The notes: generated by a model from the letters alone, not told the origin. DNA of 64,000 bases from Bagarius yarrelli (GCA_005784505.1 VCAZ01000014.1:2095741-2159740); one strand, 5' to 3'; shown: positions 13,218-25,814, counted from the stretch's first letter. Numbers and translations: made by a program.

Positions 13218-13464
13218 TATAGCAGTGGCAACTTGGTGTTGCTGGGAAATAAAATCTTCCGATTAGCAGTCCAACACCGAAACCGCTGAGCTTCCACTTC
13301 CTCAATGGATATAATTTGTTGTAAAATTGATGTCAGTAAAGTCTTATCATATAACCGATCCACTAAACTATACTTTATGCTTTATTTTTTAATTATTACA
13401 TGCAATAAAAATAATGTCACTTTATGTATTTGTTAGCATAATTTTAGGCACGAGTCTTGATTTA
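13218..13464. repeat. local duplication, copy 1 (SINE end plus unique flank)
   Basis: Reverse SINE head (13218-13305) and about 150 bp of adjoining unique DNA recur at 14617-14818, including ttgatgtcagtaaagtctta and ataaccgatccacta. Confidence 0.85.
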
Positions 13465-13493
13465 TGATCTACGAAAAATAAGCTTTTGCTTAA

Positions 13494-13655
13494 TTTACAT
13501 TTAGCAGACGCCCTTATCCAGAGTGACCTACATTTGCGCAATTGGGGGTTAAGGGTCTTGTTCAGTGGTGGTAGCTTGGTTGTGCTGGGAACCGAACCCA
13601 CGACCTCCCAGTTAGCGTTTTACATCTTAAACACTGCTCTACCACAGACACAAAT
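13494..13655 (-). mobile_element. V-SINE-like element
   Basis: Reverse copy: tail tttagcagacgcccttatcc, middle gcaattgggggttaagg, B-box side gggaaccgaaccc. Confidence 0.82.
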
Positions 13656-14235
13656 AAAGCTAAATCTTAACATGTGGGTTTTTTAATTTGGGCTGTGATT
13701 GTGTTATTGTATTTAATAAATTAAGCTGTATCAGAAAAAAAAAACATCCTGTAACTGGTTATAAGCAAAAGGGATAAAGTCACAGCTGCAACCTGTGATA
13801 CACACGACTACCCCTCGAAGGAGCGTCCCGTTCTCGTTCCTGTTCTGCGCTGAATGCGAAAGCGCTAACCCAGATTCTGCCACTTTACTGCTTTAAAACG
13901 ACCATTTAATTCAGCTGCAGGAGAAAAATCGTTGCAGCTACTGTGATCATGCTGACAGGATCATCCATCATGCGGCAGTTTTTGTGCGATGAGGGCCGAC
14001 GGGATGACAGACCCTGTCTGGACACTGGCAGCACAAATCAGTCACGTTCAGGACTGTAACAAGACCACCTGTGCTGATCAGCTTAAAAAAAACGCTAGTT
14101 AATGATTATTATAGAGTTAGCCTTTAGCATGGCACTTGTTAATTGAAGCGTCACAGAGAAAGTAAATAGGTAGTAAAGCTAATTCTGCTGTATCTATAAA
14201 ATGTTTACCGGACTGGTTTCTCAGAAAAAAAATAA

Positions 14236-14375
14236 AATCCAGAGCGACTTACATTTATCTCTTTTATACAAGTGAGCAATTGGGGGGTTAAGGGCCTTGC
14301 TCAGGGGCCCAGCAGTGGTGGCTTGGTGGAGCTGGGGATCAAACCCACATTCTTCGGGTTGGTAATTCAGCACAA
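14236..14375 (-). mobile_element. V-SINE-like element, left arm of an inverted pair
   Basis: Reverse copy: gagcgacttacatttatctc, gccttgctcaggggcccagc, gatcaaacccaca. Confidence 0.85.
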
Positions 14376-14399
14376 TCCATCACATGACAGAACTATTTA

Positions 14400-14557
14400 T
14401 TACTACCAACCCGAAGATTGTGAGTTCGATTCCCAGCTCCACCAAGCCACCACTGTTGGGTCCCTAAGCAAAGCCCTTAACCCCCAACTGCTCAGTTATA
14501 TATAAGAGATAAATGTAAGTCACTTTGGATAAGGGCGTCTGCCAAATGCTGTAAATT
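14400..14557 (+). mobile_element. V-SINE-like element, right arm of an inverted pair
   Basis: Forward copy facing the element at 14236-14375: taccaacccgaagattg, B-box gagttcgattccc, tail gtaagtcactttggataagg. The A-box is lost. Confidence 0.85.
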
Positions 14558-14616
14558 ACTTATTTTATTATCCAACAAAGCAGTTGAGGGTTAAGGGCCT
14601 CGTTCAGGGGCCCAGC

Positions 14617-14818
14617 AGTGGCAGATTGGTGTTGCTGGAAGCCGAAATCTTCCAAACAGCAGTCCAACACCAAAACGAGCTTTCACTTCCTCTATGGACC
14701 CAATTTGTTATAAAATTGATGTCAGTAAAGTCTTATCGTATAACCGATCCACTAATCCATCTTCATAAAATAATGTCACTGTATTTGTTAGCATAATTTA
14801 GGCAAAAGTATTGATTTA
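14617..14818. repeat. local duplication, copy 2
   Basis: Counterpart of 13218-13464, 1.4 kb away in the same orientation, with a ~40-bp internal deletion. The SINE part extends left to about 14578. Confidence 0.85.
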
Positions 14819-15546
14819 TTTTAAATTTTTATGTAATTTTATGTTTTTTTCTCATTTTTGTCCTTTTTTTTCTTAGACTGGAAAGTTTGTTTTAGAATTT
14901 CCAGGTTTTCCAGGACGCATTGGAACCCTGCTTTTTGCAACTTTAATTGAAAATTATAATAGAAAAAAGTCATTGAGAAAAAAAAAAGGCGGTCGTTAGC
15001 TATAAGAAAAATAACACGTTAAGATTTATTTTAAAAATAAATACACTTTAGAATGTTAAGAGTATCTCAGCTTAATCACACCACCCTGTTGTTTATTATT
15101 TTCCTATCGCAGCATGACATGAGCTGGTTTATGTCTTTCTTAACATAGAACTAAAGCGATATTATCCTACAAATCATTTTTGTCAGCTAATTCCGGCGTT
15201 GTACCTCAGGTCACACTCCTGTTTGTGTCTATTATTAAACTGGAGTGACTCCATCTTAAAGTATCTGCTTTGACATGCAGGTAATGACAAAAGTTTGCAC
15301 ACCCATACTTTAAAATAAAAGTGCCAAGAGAATCATCATTAAGAAATTTCTTTAAAAAAGTACAAATGTGTGTTGATATAAATATATAAAACTCTCTGAA
15401 TCTCACTTTTTTGTGGGTTTTTTTTGCCTATTTTATTATATTCTTTTATTTATTAAATATATTTGGGGGCATTTTAGGACAGTGGGATGAAATAGGAAGG
15501 ATAAAGAGAGAGGTGAGACCGGAAACGAGTCATAATCAAACCCGGG

Positions 15547-15604
15547 TCTATTCTATTCTATTCTATTCTATTCTATTCTATTCTATTCTATTCTATTCTA
15601 TTCT
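15547..15604. repeat. (TATTC)n microsatellite
   Basis: About 11 perfect pentanucleotide units. Confidence 0.97.
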
Positions 15605-16135
15605 CTGTTTTTATAGGGTTTGTGTGTGTATATTCTGCCATTTCTAATAATATTCTTCATTGGCCTCTATAAACACTTTCCACATTTTTATTCTTCTTCT
15701 TCTTCAGCTCTCTGGAAAAATTTTAGCTTTCAGTTATTTTAAGATTTATCTGATTTCCGTTAAAGTGCTCACAACAAATTGTTTATGAGTTTAAACCTGG
15801 TTGAGATTTTAATGCCAAGCAAAAAAGGATTGTCAGCTTAATTTGTGACTGAAAAAGTCAAATACATCAATAAATACAGAAATATTCCTAAACATAATAG
15901 AGGGTACAAACTTTAGTAAACAGCTGAACTTTACAGTATCAGAATACATTCATATAGAACAATAATCCATCCATAATCCAATGGGGTGCACACAGTTTTA
16001 CACAATGCTGTGTTATGTAACAACTGTGTTATTACAGTGTCATAATACCTCTACATTCCCACCCGGCATCCAACAAAGGGCACAAACATTTGCACACCTA
16101 TACTTTTCATCAATTTTATACAGAACTCTGTGGAA

Positions 16136-16310
16136 AAGTGGTAGCTCAATGATTAAGGTGTTGGAAAGGGTTCAATTCCCAGAACCACGAAGCTGGATCT
16201 GCTGGGCCCCGGAGCAAGGCCCTTGAACTTAACTCCTCACATGGATAAAAAAGGAGACAGATTAACGTAAGTTACTCTGAATAAAGGTGTCTAAATATAA
16301 AAGGCATCAG
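16136..16310 (+). mobile_element. V-SINE-like element
   Basis: Head gtggtagctcaatgattaag, B-box gggttcaattccc, middle cggagcaaggcccttgaac; the tail is degraded. Confidence 0.78.
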
Positions 16311-16387
16311 AAAACAACTAAACTAGTGTGACGTGTCAAAAACGGAAATCTGAAAAACAAATTGGATTCTGAAAATTGGATCAGTGT

Positions 16388-16714
16388 TAACGGTTCGATG
16401 GGTTTAGTGATTAAGATGTTAGACCGCTGATTGGTCAGAAGATCATGGTCTTAGCACTACCAATCTGTCACAGCTGGGCCCTTGAGCAAAGCCCTTAACC
16501 CTCAACTGTTCATTTGGATAAAAAAAAAACCAGTAAGATAAATGGAAGTCACTTTGGGAAAGGACATCTACCAAACACCTTAAATGGTCTGAATATCATA
16601 GGTTCAGCACTATCAATATGTCACAGCTGGGCCCTTAAGCAAAGCTCTTAACCCTCAACTGTTCATTTGGATAAAAAAACAAGGACGTCTACCGATTGCC
16701 TTAAATGTTAACAG
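16388..16714 (+). repeat. two tandem diverged V-SINE-like copies
   Basis: 16388-16592 is a full diverged copy. 16593-16714 repeats its cagctgggcccttgagcaaa-to-tail half, with the same private variants (tgttcatttggataaaaaa), so it arose by local duplication. Confidence 0.72.
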
Positions 16715-18788
16715 CTTAAACCATAAACACAGTGCTGCTGTTTTCAAACACCAGACGTCTTCTCAGCAGTGTCCCGCTACTTACCGTTCTCATCTAAATG
16801 CAGTGTGCTAATTTGCCTGACTGACCTTTCAAAACTGCAGAGAGAGAGAGAGAGATGATCATCACAGGCCCGTATGCCTGGAACCGAATGTATAATCGCT
16901 CCACAATATCTGAATAATAATATATTCATTGTGCAGAGCCTATTCAAACAATTTCTGCTTTTAGATCATCGTTTTCTTTCTGTCTCTTCAGGGAAAAACA
17001 CAACCATCCAGATTGAATAACCCTGTTTTGTTCTGCCCTGATGCATCCAGGCCCACCTTCACTAACACCGCCATCCTTTCTGCCTCTTCTGCTACAAATG
17101 TCATATATTTAATTTGCCTCATAAATCAGTTTGGGTAGAGTGGCGGTGATGGTCAGGGTGTGTGTGTGTGTGTTGCCAGGGTACAGCCTGAGAGCTGTTT
17201 CACCTCTCACTAGCTGTTACACAGTGAGAAGGCCAAAAGATAAAGATCGAATCTACAGCATCCGATCCAAATACATAAGCAGGTGTCATAAAACAATTGA
17301 AGGGCATTTTTTTATAAAAAAAGTGTGTTTTGATATCGCGGCTATTTAAATAATCTGTAATGTGTGTTTGTGATGACCAAAAAAAACGTAGAACATGGAG
17401 GAAAGTCTGTAAGTGATCCTTATATTTTAAAGAGGATCCGACTTTCTGCTGAACTGAAATTTTGGCCTGCAATCAGGACGGTAGATATCTACCTTGTACC
17501 CCAGACATCCTTCTACACCAAAAAAAAATAGATAAAAGTGTAGGAAAGATGCTTAGATTCTTACAATTTTTCATCAGTTACTGGGTCAAAGATCTCAGAA
17601 CCAAGGTGCTTAACAAAAACAACCGTTTTTTTTGCCCCGCGCGAGTAGCATACTCTTGATGCACCTCTTTATGTTAGTGTTACGGTTGTTTATTTCAATT
17701 TATTAGGTTAACCGCTCACAAAGGTCTGCCAAAACGCCACTAAGGGCATGAATTATCGCAAAACAAGATGGAGAATTCATTACAGCTCAGTGTAATTGCA
17801 TGGCAGGGTAACTTATTTACGGTCGACAGGGGCATAAATTTTGAAGAAAATAAATTTTCTCAAGAACAATTTTGTGAAGGGGGCACAAATAATATAGCTA
17901 AAATATGTATTCACAGAGAAAGGACTTTATATTAGTATAGCAGGGAGACCATGCCGTTATCCTCCTTTCAGATTTTTTTCCTGGTTAAATAAAAAAACTG
18001 ATTAAAATGACCAAAATATTATTAATTTATTCATTGCATTGGCTTTGAAATATTTTACAATAAAAGCCAACAAAATACAATGAAATTTAAGCTTAAATTT
18101 AAACTTAATGAGTGTCATTGTAAAAAGTTTCCCCGTACAAAAGAAATAAAATGATTCTGTAACAAATAAATTTGTTATTAGGTTAAAATCACTGCTCTAT
18201 GGTATGTATAAATAAAAATATCAGCCTAATAATACTGCATCAGTTCACATGCAGGCTTATCGCCCTGTTCTAGTGTTTTGTTTACACCAAACATGAGCGG
18301 AGCGGCGAGACGCAACACTAAAGGCTCCTTAAAATCATTGATATTTGCCTACACTGGATGCAGAACAACGCGACATGATGAATTCAGGACAGTACAGCTT
18401 GTGTGTGAATGAGGTCAAAACCTGTAGATCATGTGACCAGACTTGACCTGTGTATAAGGGTAAAAAAAAATAGGATGGAAATATAACAACTGAAAGTTTG
18501 CCAAAGGTCAGGTCTTCCTTTTTCTTCATGAATCTATATATTATTCTATATTCTATTTATTTTATATTTGCTTGCTTTATTATCTAAAAAAATTACACCC
18601 AATGAATGCCTAGACTTAATTTAATTAATTTCTTTCTTTGTTTTTATATACAAATAAGGATCTTTGTCTGAATATTTGGGCATTTTCCTTTGATAAAAAA
18701 ATTTAAACAAATTTTCGCTTTGTACCTGTGTCTTATTGGCTGTAGGGCTCAGAGCTCAAGGACATCAGCTAATGTGCTGTGTATTTGT

Positions 18789-18820
<32 letters not shown>

Positions 18821-20899
18821 GTAGTGTTTCCAACAGCAACCAGCCTCCAGCTTTTCTCAGAAGCAGGAGCAAGAGAGCCTTTAAACAAACAGACCAGGCT
18901 GAAGTATAACCAGGTTTTTCCCGGAGGATTGATGCGTATCTGATCATAAGGCAGACTAAAAACATGGACTCATGGACACGGTTCTTGCTCACTAGAGCTT
19001 AAGATGTGTGCACTATGACCTAGCTAGTGTAATATAAGTCTATAAATGGCTTGTTTAACTTGTTTTATGAAAATTCAAATACCTCATTCGTTAATAACTG
19101 ATTTGACAATTATTGCCCTGCCCCCTTAAAGGTCAAGTTTTAGTTAATTTTATTTTCTATCGAACTGTGTCTCGAGTTGTTGGACGTTCTATAGCAGCAG
19201 TAATGGCTAGTGAGCGGCACCTGTGGTTCAGCCTCTCTGAGATAAAGGAGAAAGACAGAGCGTACCTACCTACCCTCAGTCGCCAACTGTGGCCAAAAAT
19301 CACACAGTGTACAACTTAAGCCTTTGGTGTTAGTTTAAAATCTCTGATTACACATGACTAAAAGCTGTTATTCAACAAAACATGTGTTTAACCTTGCTAT
19401 TGCTAGTGTGTTGTTATAGACTACAGCCTTCTAAATTAAATTTTAACCATTTTAACCATTCAACCAAACAATACAAAGAGGAAATTATTAAAATTAAAAA
19501 AAAGAGGTATATTTGATTTGGTTTGGGGTTTTTTACCACACACAAAACAAAACCATTTGCAAACCGTGTAAAAGAACACGAGGAAATGTGCAAAAAAAAA
19601 AATAACAGGTTGGGTAAATTGAGACGCAGCTTACATAAGACGACACAAAGAACGGCCTAGGCTGGAACCAAATATTAACAAAAGAGAAAAAGAGAAAGGA
19701 ACAGACAGAAAGTAAGAGAGGGAACAAGCTTATTATCCATTCACAAAAGGATTGTTAAGCTCATAGAGGAGACACCTGTGCACAAGTGCATATGATTCGC
19801 TGTGAAAAGTCAGAAACAAGATCCCATGTGAACTACAAATAAGAATTCCTTAAACTAACATGAAGCATTTAATGCAAAATTGATTTAAAATGTCTGCCGT
19901 GACATCGTCAGTAATACAGAAGACATAAAAACACTTCAGTCGGCCTTCCACCGTGCGATTTTGGACAAATCTGGACATTTTTTTTAAATCCTAAAGGATT
20001 TCTATAATTCTACACTTACATCTATTGTCTTTTATGCCTATTTTGACATCAATTTTTTTTTTTTTTGATGAAATTCAGGCAGTTTCACAAGTTTTTAGAC
20101 GCTTCCCTGCAGTGTGACTTCTCTTACCACAACCATCAAACCAAAAACCAATAGAAGAGCAGAACCTGATTAGCACAACAACTTCAGAGCACTTCAAGAA
20201 AATGTGGAAACAGGTGTAGTAGACAGAACAGCATGAAAACAACATGTTGAGTTATCTCATGAGCAAATTTACTGCCACAAATTGTGTTTGTTTGCTGCTA
20301 GCTATCATTTAGCGAGAGAACGCAGGTTACTTGATTGATGACGTAAAACTCGGGACGATGCTTCTTATGTGCGTCCATTTTTTAAGCATTTTGACTGTCG
20401 CACAGTCTGACATTACGACAACTGAGATCCTACAGTGTGACATTGGAATCATGTTTGTACAGTCTGATCTGTTCATGTTTATTAGCATATATTCTAATAA
20501 TTAAATGAAACATTTATTTTCTTCATATAATTCTTTTTAATTTAATTGGTATTGTTAATTTTTACTAATCCATAGATTAGGTTATAATAGTTTCTGAAGA
20601 TTATTTCAATTAAATGATCATTTTTTGACTATTGTATGGCTTGATAATTGCTATATTCTAGAAATTGTTATAAAATGTGACAAAATGTCCAATTGCGACT
20701 TTGTGAATTGGTGTGTTTAGACCATGACACCAATGGCCATTTACACAATGAAAAATACAGTCATTTTTTTGTCACTGTGAAAATCACCACCGTCATCACT
20801 TGTATTTTATCCTTACAACTGTGATTGAAGTCGTATAATGTCATAGAGTGACATTTTCAGCATATTATATTGCAGCAATCACTACAGCCACCTCCAGTG
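16715..20899. other. unique AT-rich sequence, probable intron
   Basis: No exon is recognised. The high-complexity stretch at 16735-16960 looks less eroded than its surroundings. 18235-18330 and 19930-20110 resemble eroded DNA-transposon pieces (tttacaccaaacatgagcgg) that I cannot classify. Confidence 0.4.
18790..18820. repeat. (CA)n microsatellite
   Basis: About 15 units. Confidence 0.96.
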
Positions 20900-21290
20900 T
20901 CGGTAAATCTAATCTTTCATCTCAAGGACCAGTCCAAGGACCAAGCATGATGGCTCTAATATCAAATCAATCATCACAAATAAGCCCGATTGAAAGAGTA
21001 AAGCCCATGCTGGCAGATCTCCGGATCAGAGATCGAGCCCTCAGGGGTTCACTGTTCTTCCAAGAATGAGGAGGACACTCACAACATCATCCTCATTCAT
21101 GGGCAGTGGCAGACTTTTATGGGCCCTTGAAAGCCTCATTAAAATCCAGCTAACAGATGGAGCCACTATCAGGTCATTGCGAGCCGTGTCACTCGGGAGG
21201 TAAATGGGGTAAATATTTGGCAGGACTGACAGGCAGCTGCACGGGAGGCTCCATTCACTAAGGAGAGATTAAACCACTTACAAAGACATG
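20900..21290. other. high-complexity island, possible conserved non-coding element
   Basis: No repeat match and balanced base use (ccatgctggcagatctccgg, ggcaggactgacaggcagct), in a region otherwise of AT-rich debris. Both strands have stops, so it is not an obvious exon. Confidence 0.3.
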
Positions 21291-21403
21291 AACCTGCTTG
21301 AAATTGCTATGAAATACTGGATATTTTAGAATTTATACAAGTCATAACATAGAAATGTATTATCCTTTTTCATAGCAATCAATCTAAACCTATTCTATGG
21401 GAC

Positions 21404-21620
21404 TAGGGGCACAAGACAGGGGACACAATGGACACTTTGGATGGGGTGTTAATCTATCGCAGGGCATGAATACACCTATAAACACCAACTTACACATGAC
21501 AAAGAATTCAGAGATTGCAATAACAAGTATTTTGGTCTGGAGGACACTGGAGAACCCAGAAGAGACCTCAGAAGTGCAGGATGTAAATGAGAATTGACCT
21601 TAAATCCTAGAGGTGCAGAG
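21404..21620 (-). mobile_element. possible DANA-like SINE fragment
   Basis: ggatggggtgttaatctatc..gcagggcatgaatacacc and ggagaacccagaagagacc fit reversed blocks of that family; very diverged. Confidence 0.35.
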
Positions 21621-22069
21621 CAAACCTGCTAAACGCTAAGCCTTTAAACAATGTGATGCAAATAAGTGTCAAAAAAAGTTTGTATTTAATATCTTTATCC
21701 TTTCTCTGATTGGTCAGAATTGGTCAAAAACAAAAACAGAAAAACAACTAGATACTATATAGTGATTTGTAAGTGTTGCTTCATGTTAGCAGTTAGGTAA
21801 ACATTCCCAGAGTCTAAGCCTGACAAGCGGTCAAGATTTAGGTAGAATACATATCTCTCGTTTGCCAACCAGAGGCAGAGTAATGCAGGTGTTTATACTC
21901 ATAACAGCTATGTCCAAAATCACATACAGTACCTCTTAAGTATGTAGTTCGTTTAAGTTAGTATATATTCACAGACCATTAAAAACTACTTTAGTTCAAA
22001 GGTAACTTTTGCAAACTGGATAAGTAACTACTTTTTTCCTTATTGAGGTTTGATGAGGTTTTCTTTGAG

Positions 22070-22575
22070 AAGTGATGAGGTTGGACAGGAGTAGGAACGA
22101 GTACATTAGGGGGACAGCTCATGTTAGATGTTTTGGGGAGAAAGTCAGGATTGAGGTGGTTTGGACATGTACTGAGGAGGGATAGTGAATATATTGGTAG
22201 GAGGATGTTATAAATGAAGCTACCAGGCAGAAGGTCAAGAGGAAGACCAAAGAGGAGGTATATGGATGAGATAAACGAGGACATGAAGTTAGTGGGTGTG
22301 AGTGAAGAGGACGTAGCGAATAGGGGATGTGGTGGCTCATGGTTAAGGTGTTGGACTACCAACCCCAAGATTGTGGGGTCGATTCCCAGCTTCACCAAGC
22401 CACCACTGCTGGGCCCCTGAGCAAGGCCCTTAACCCCCAATCACTCAGTTGTATAAGAGATAAATGTAAGTCGCTCTGGATAAGGGCGTCTGCTAAATGC
22501 TGTAAATGAATAGGTGGAGACAGATGATTTGCTGTGGTGACCCCTAAAAGGGAACACCCGAAAGTAGAAGAAGAA
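22070..22575 (+). pseudogene. RTE-like LINE C-terminal end, split by a SINE
   Basis: It reads L-R-W-F-G-H-V-like residues, then MKLPGRRSRGRPKRRYMDEI, NEDMKLVGVSEED and, after the inserted SINE, WRQMICCGDP, followed by a gaaagtagaagaagaa tail. This is the C-terminal domain of a common fish non-LTR element; the clade is uncertain. Frames are broken. Confidence 0.75.
22325..22507 (+). mobile_element. V-SINE-like element nested in the LINE end
   Basis: Full-length copy (head ggctcatggttaaggtgttgg, B-box gggtcgattcc, tail gtaagtcgctctggataagg). It is flanked by a perfect 7-bp target-site duplication gaatagg at 22318-22324 and 22508-22514, and interrupts the LINE codons, so it inserted after the LINE. 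Confidence 0.9.
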
Positions 22576-22794
22576 ACTGTTATTTATTTACTAAATTAGT
22601 TACTATTTATGAGAAGTAACTATTAACTAAAATTAATTACTTTTTCACAGTAAAATTCCTAACACTAGATTTTCACTAGAATCCTGCAAGTTGTTTGTAT
22701 TTTAAGGGATTTGTCTTATTTTGGTTTAAAATGTAACTTTACCTAATATCTGATATCATCTCAAGAACAAAAAAAATTATTTATGTTTATTATT

Positions 22795-22900
22795 TGCATT
22801 GGATTCCGAACAAAGCACCTGGAGCAAACCTAGAGTTGTGGGACATAAGATCAGACCCAGGACCCTGAAGCTATAAAGCACCAACCCTACTTCGCCAGCA
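22795..22900 (-). mobile_element. possible DANA-like SINE head fragment
   Basis: acctggagcaaacctagag and cagacccaggaccctgaag resemble the reversed head of the DANA-like family; weak. Confidence 0.3.
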
Positions 22901-23216
22901 TAACACCTGCCCTTAGCAAACGTATAGAGTATGATTTAATGGAAGATTTTCGTTACCAACACTTCAATTCTCAAAGAGCACTCATATCATACTAACAAGC
23001 TCCTCTAGAGGCTGGTTCATTTCTATAGGAGTTACAGCAATATAGCTGTTGAAGAGTCACTGGAGATTCAATCTCATGTGAGATGTTACTTAGCATCGTA
23101 CAAGGCTTACTTTGCTCTGGTCAAATATAAAGACTGTAATTGTGCACTGTGACTACACAGCTAAATTCTTTTGGGTTTTTTACATATGGTCAGGTTTTTT
23201 TTTTTAGGTTTTTTTT

Positions 23217-23460
23217 TTTTGGGAGTAACTAGGTTGGACGGGATTAGGAATGAGTTCATCAGTGGGACGGCTCATGTTAGATGCTTTGGGGAGAAAGTCA
23301 GGAAAGCCAGATTGAGGTGGTTTGGACATGTACAGAGGAGGGATAGTGAATATATTAGTAGGAGGATGTTAGAAATGAAGCTACCAGGCAGAAGGCAAAG
23401 AGTTAGGTGGAGACAGATGATTCGCCGTGGTGACCCCTGAAAGGGAACAACCAAGAGGGT
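23217..23460 (+). pseudogene. second RTE-like LINE C-terminal end
   Basis: About 85-90% similar by eye to 22070-22330 (KARLRWFGHVQRRDSEYISR, RRMLEMKLPGRR) but with an internal deletion joining GRR directly to VRWRQMIRRGDP. It lies in the same orientation 1.1 kb downstream. Confidence 0.75.
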
Positions 23461-23679
23461 TAGTCTTTTTGAGCATTATGAAGTGAGAAACAAGTGGCTG
23501 TGCTTTAAATTTATTGCTATCCTTAAATGCAACATAAAACATTATTGATCTGATTCACACCCCAAACAGATTCCTTAAATCCTTCAAAATCAAGACTAGG
23601 ATAAAACCTGTCTCAGTTAACACAACATCATTGCTATGAGAAAATCATCTCATTTAGCAGGACAGAGTTTAAATCAGTT

Positions 23680-24985
23680 AATTGAGTCACGGCCAAGCTT
23701 TATGAATCAGTGACAACTCATACCTGATAATCGAATCAATTTAATTAAGTAGTTATTTTTTAGTGATTTGAATATGTTTCCTATTAAGTGGGTCAGAGGT
23801 TAATCGGGATAATACTTGAGCTATAAGTGTAATTCAGTCCTCATTTATTCAATCTATTAATGTTTGATTTGGTAAATCATTTGAGTCATGAGTCAGGTTC
23901 ATTCAAGTTTTATTTAATGAATCATTTAAGACATAAGTAAAGTTAATTTTATTCTGTGGATCAGTGATTGGTCAAGTGAATTTACTGAATTTGAGTTATG
24001 TTCGATATTTATTTTGCTTTTAGCGTTTTAATTAGTGAATTGTTTTTGGCATGAGGAGGATTCACTCTTTTTCTATTCAGTGAATCAGCATTTGACTTAT
24101 TAAATCTTTAAGTCATAAATGAAATTTACTATTTTCTTATTTAATGTGTGTTTGACTCAGTAAACCTTTGTGTCCTGAGTAAGATTTTTTTTTTTATTTA
24201 TTAAGTAAATTAGTGTTTGACTCAGTAAATCTTTAATTCATGGTTAATGAATCTGTGAGTCATGTGTAAGATTTTCTCTTTTATCATTCAGTGGTTTGGG
24301 ATCTGACTCAGTGAATCTTTTCAAGTCATTGTTGAAATTTATTCTTTTGTTACCTAGTAAGTCAGTAATTGACTAAGTGAATCTGTGAGTCATGAGTAAG
24401 ATTCTCTCCTTTATCATTCAGTGGATCAGTATTTGACTCAGTGAATCTTTTCAAGTTATTGTTGAAATTCACTCTTTCATTACTAAATAAATCAGTAACT
24501 GACTTAGTGAATCTTTGAGTCATGGGTAAGATTCGCTCCTTAGTCATTCAGTGGATCAGTATTTGCCTTAGTGAATCTTTGAGTTATGTTTAAAATTCAC
24601 TCTTTTGTTACTCAGTGGCTCAGTAATCGACTCAGTAAATCTTTGAGTCTCTTTGACTCAGTGAACTGTAGAGACATGGGTAAGATTCACTCCTTTGTCA
24701 TTCAGTGAATCAGTATTCTTTGGGTCATGGTTAAAATTGACTCTTTTGTTACTTAGTAAATCAGTAATAGACTCTGTGAATCTTTGAGTCATAGTTAAAA
24801 TTCAGTCTATTGTCACTGAGTGGATCAGTAATTGACTCTGTGAATCTTTGATTCGTGGGTAGGTTTTTTCTTATTTGTCATTCAGTGAATTGGTATTTGA
24901 CTCAGTAAATCTTCAAGTTTGAGTTAGACTAATTTCACATTTAGTGGATCGGAGTTCGTATTTTAAACATATGTGAATCGATTCA
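23680..24985. repeat. degenerate ~62-bp tandem array rich in TGA(G/C)TCA
   Basis: About 20 diverged units of the form cagta-ttgactcagtgaatc-tttgagtcatgggtaag-attcactcttt-gtcattcagtggatc. I count 13 exact TGAGTCA or TGACTCA heptamers. No gene is seen inside. Confidence 0.88.
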
Positions 24986-25529
24986 CACTCTATAAGACAA
25001 GATTTGCACAGGTAAAATATTCTAGTTATTAAAGTAAGTCAAAACTCACAGAAGCATGTTATAGAAGAGCATCAAATTAGTAGGTTAATTAAAGAAAAAT
25101 AAAAGTAAGTTCCTCCCTTTATCTCACTTCTCTCTCTGTTACAAGTTTTTGCTCATGCACTGAAAATTACTTTCAATTCTTAACTGAGCAAAACGTTTAT
25201 TTTGCCTAATTTTGCAATAAATTTATACAGGAAATAAGTTTTAGTCACACGGATACAAAATCTGAGAGATTTGTACCAGTGCCCCCTCTAGAGGACGATT
25301 TCAGAAAATGCATCATATTTTGATACTTAATGGCATATTTTAAGGCACTGTTTCCATCTAGTGGTGCACAAAGGGAACTGCTTCTCCTAGAAATCTAAAG
25401 TGGTTTGTTCTGTTCATAGATTATATTATTTAGTGCCGAAATAGTCACAAAATGTTTTGTGGGTCATATCCCACTGCTTAATAATAAATAGCAATAATAA
25501 ATATTTCCTGTTTTGTTCAAAATAACTAA

Positions 25530-25650
25530 CATTTCTGGCATTTGGCAGACGCCCTTTAGTCTGAGCAACTTACATTTATTCCTTGTTTTTATTCAACTGA
25601 GCGTGGGAGGGATAAGGGCCTTCCTAAAGGGCCCAACAGTGGAGGTGTAA
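25530..25650 (-). mobile_element. V-SINE-like fragment
   Basis: Reverse tail and middle: catttggcagacgcccttta, ataagggccttcctaaaggg; the head is missing. Confidence 0.72.
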
Positions 25651-25654
25651 GGAT

Positions 25655-25795
25655 AGATAGCTATGGATGTAGGATACAGTAAATACAGAGTAAATATGGA
25701 CGGAATATACAGAAGTGTAAAAATAGATAGTTATGGATGTGTGATACAGTAAATACAGAGTAAATATGGATAGATAGTTGGATGGTGCAAAGATC
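25655..25795. repeat. two units of a ~70-bp dispersed tandem repeat
   Basis: Units with acagtaaatacagagtaaat and agaagtgtaaaaatagatag. The same ~70-bp unit, again in tandem, is found at 39640-39780. A (GATA)n tract follows immediately. Confidence 0.8.
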
Positions 25796-25814
25796 CATAA
25801 TGGCAAAATGGTAT

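Noticed and set aside
15280..16130. Tc1-type transposon bounded by tttgcacacc motifs at about 15293 and 16090
   Set aside because: The two motifs are in direct, not inverted, orientation and nothing between them resembles a transposase.
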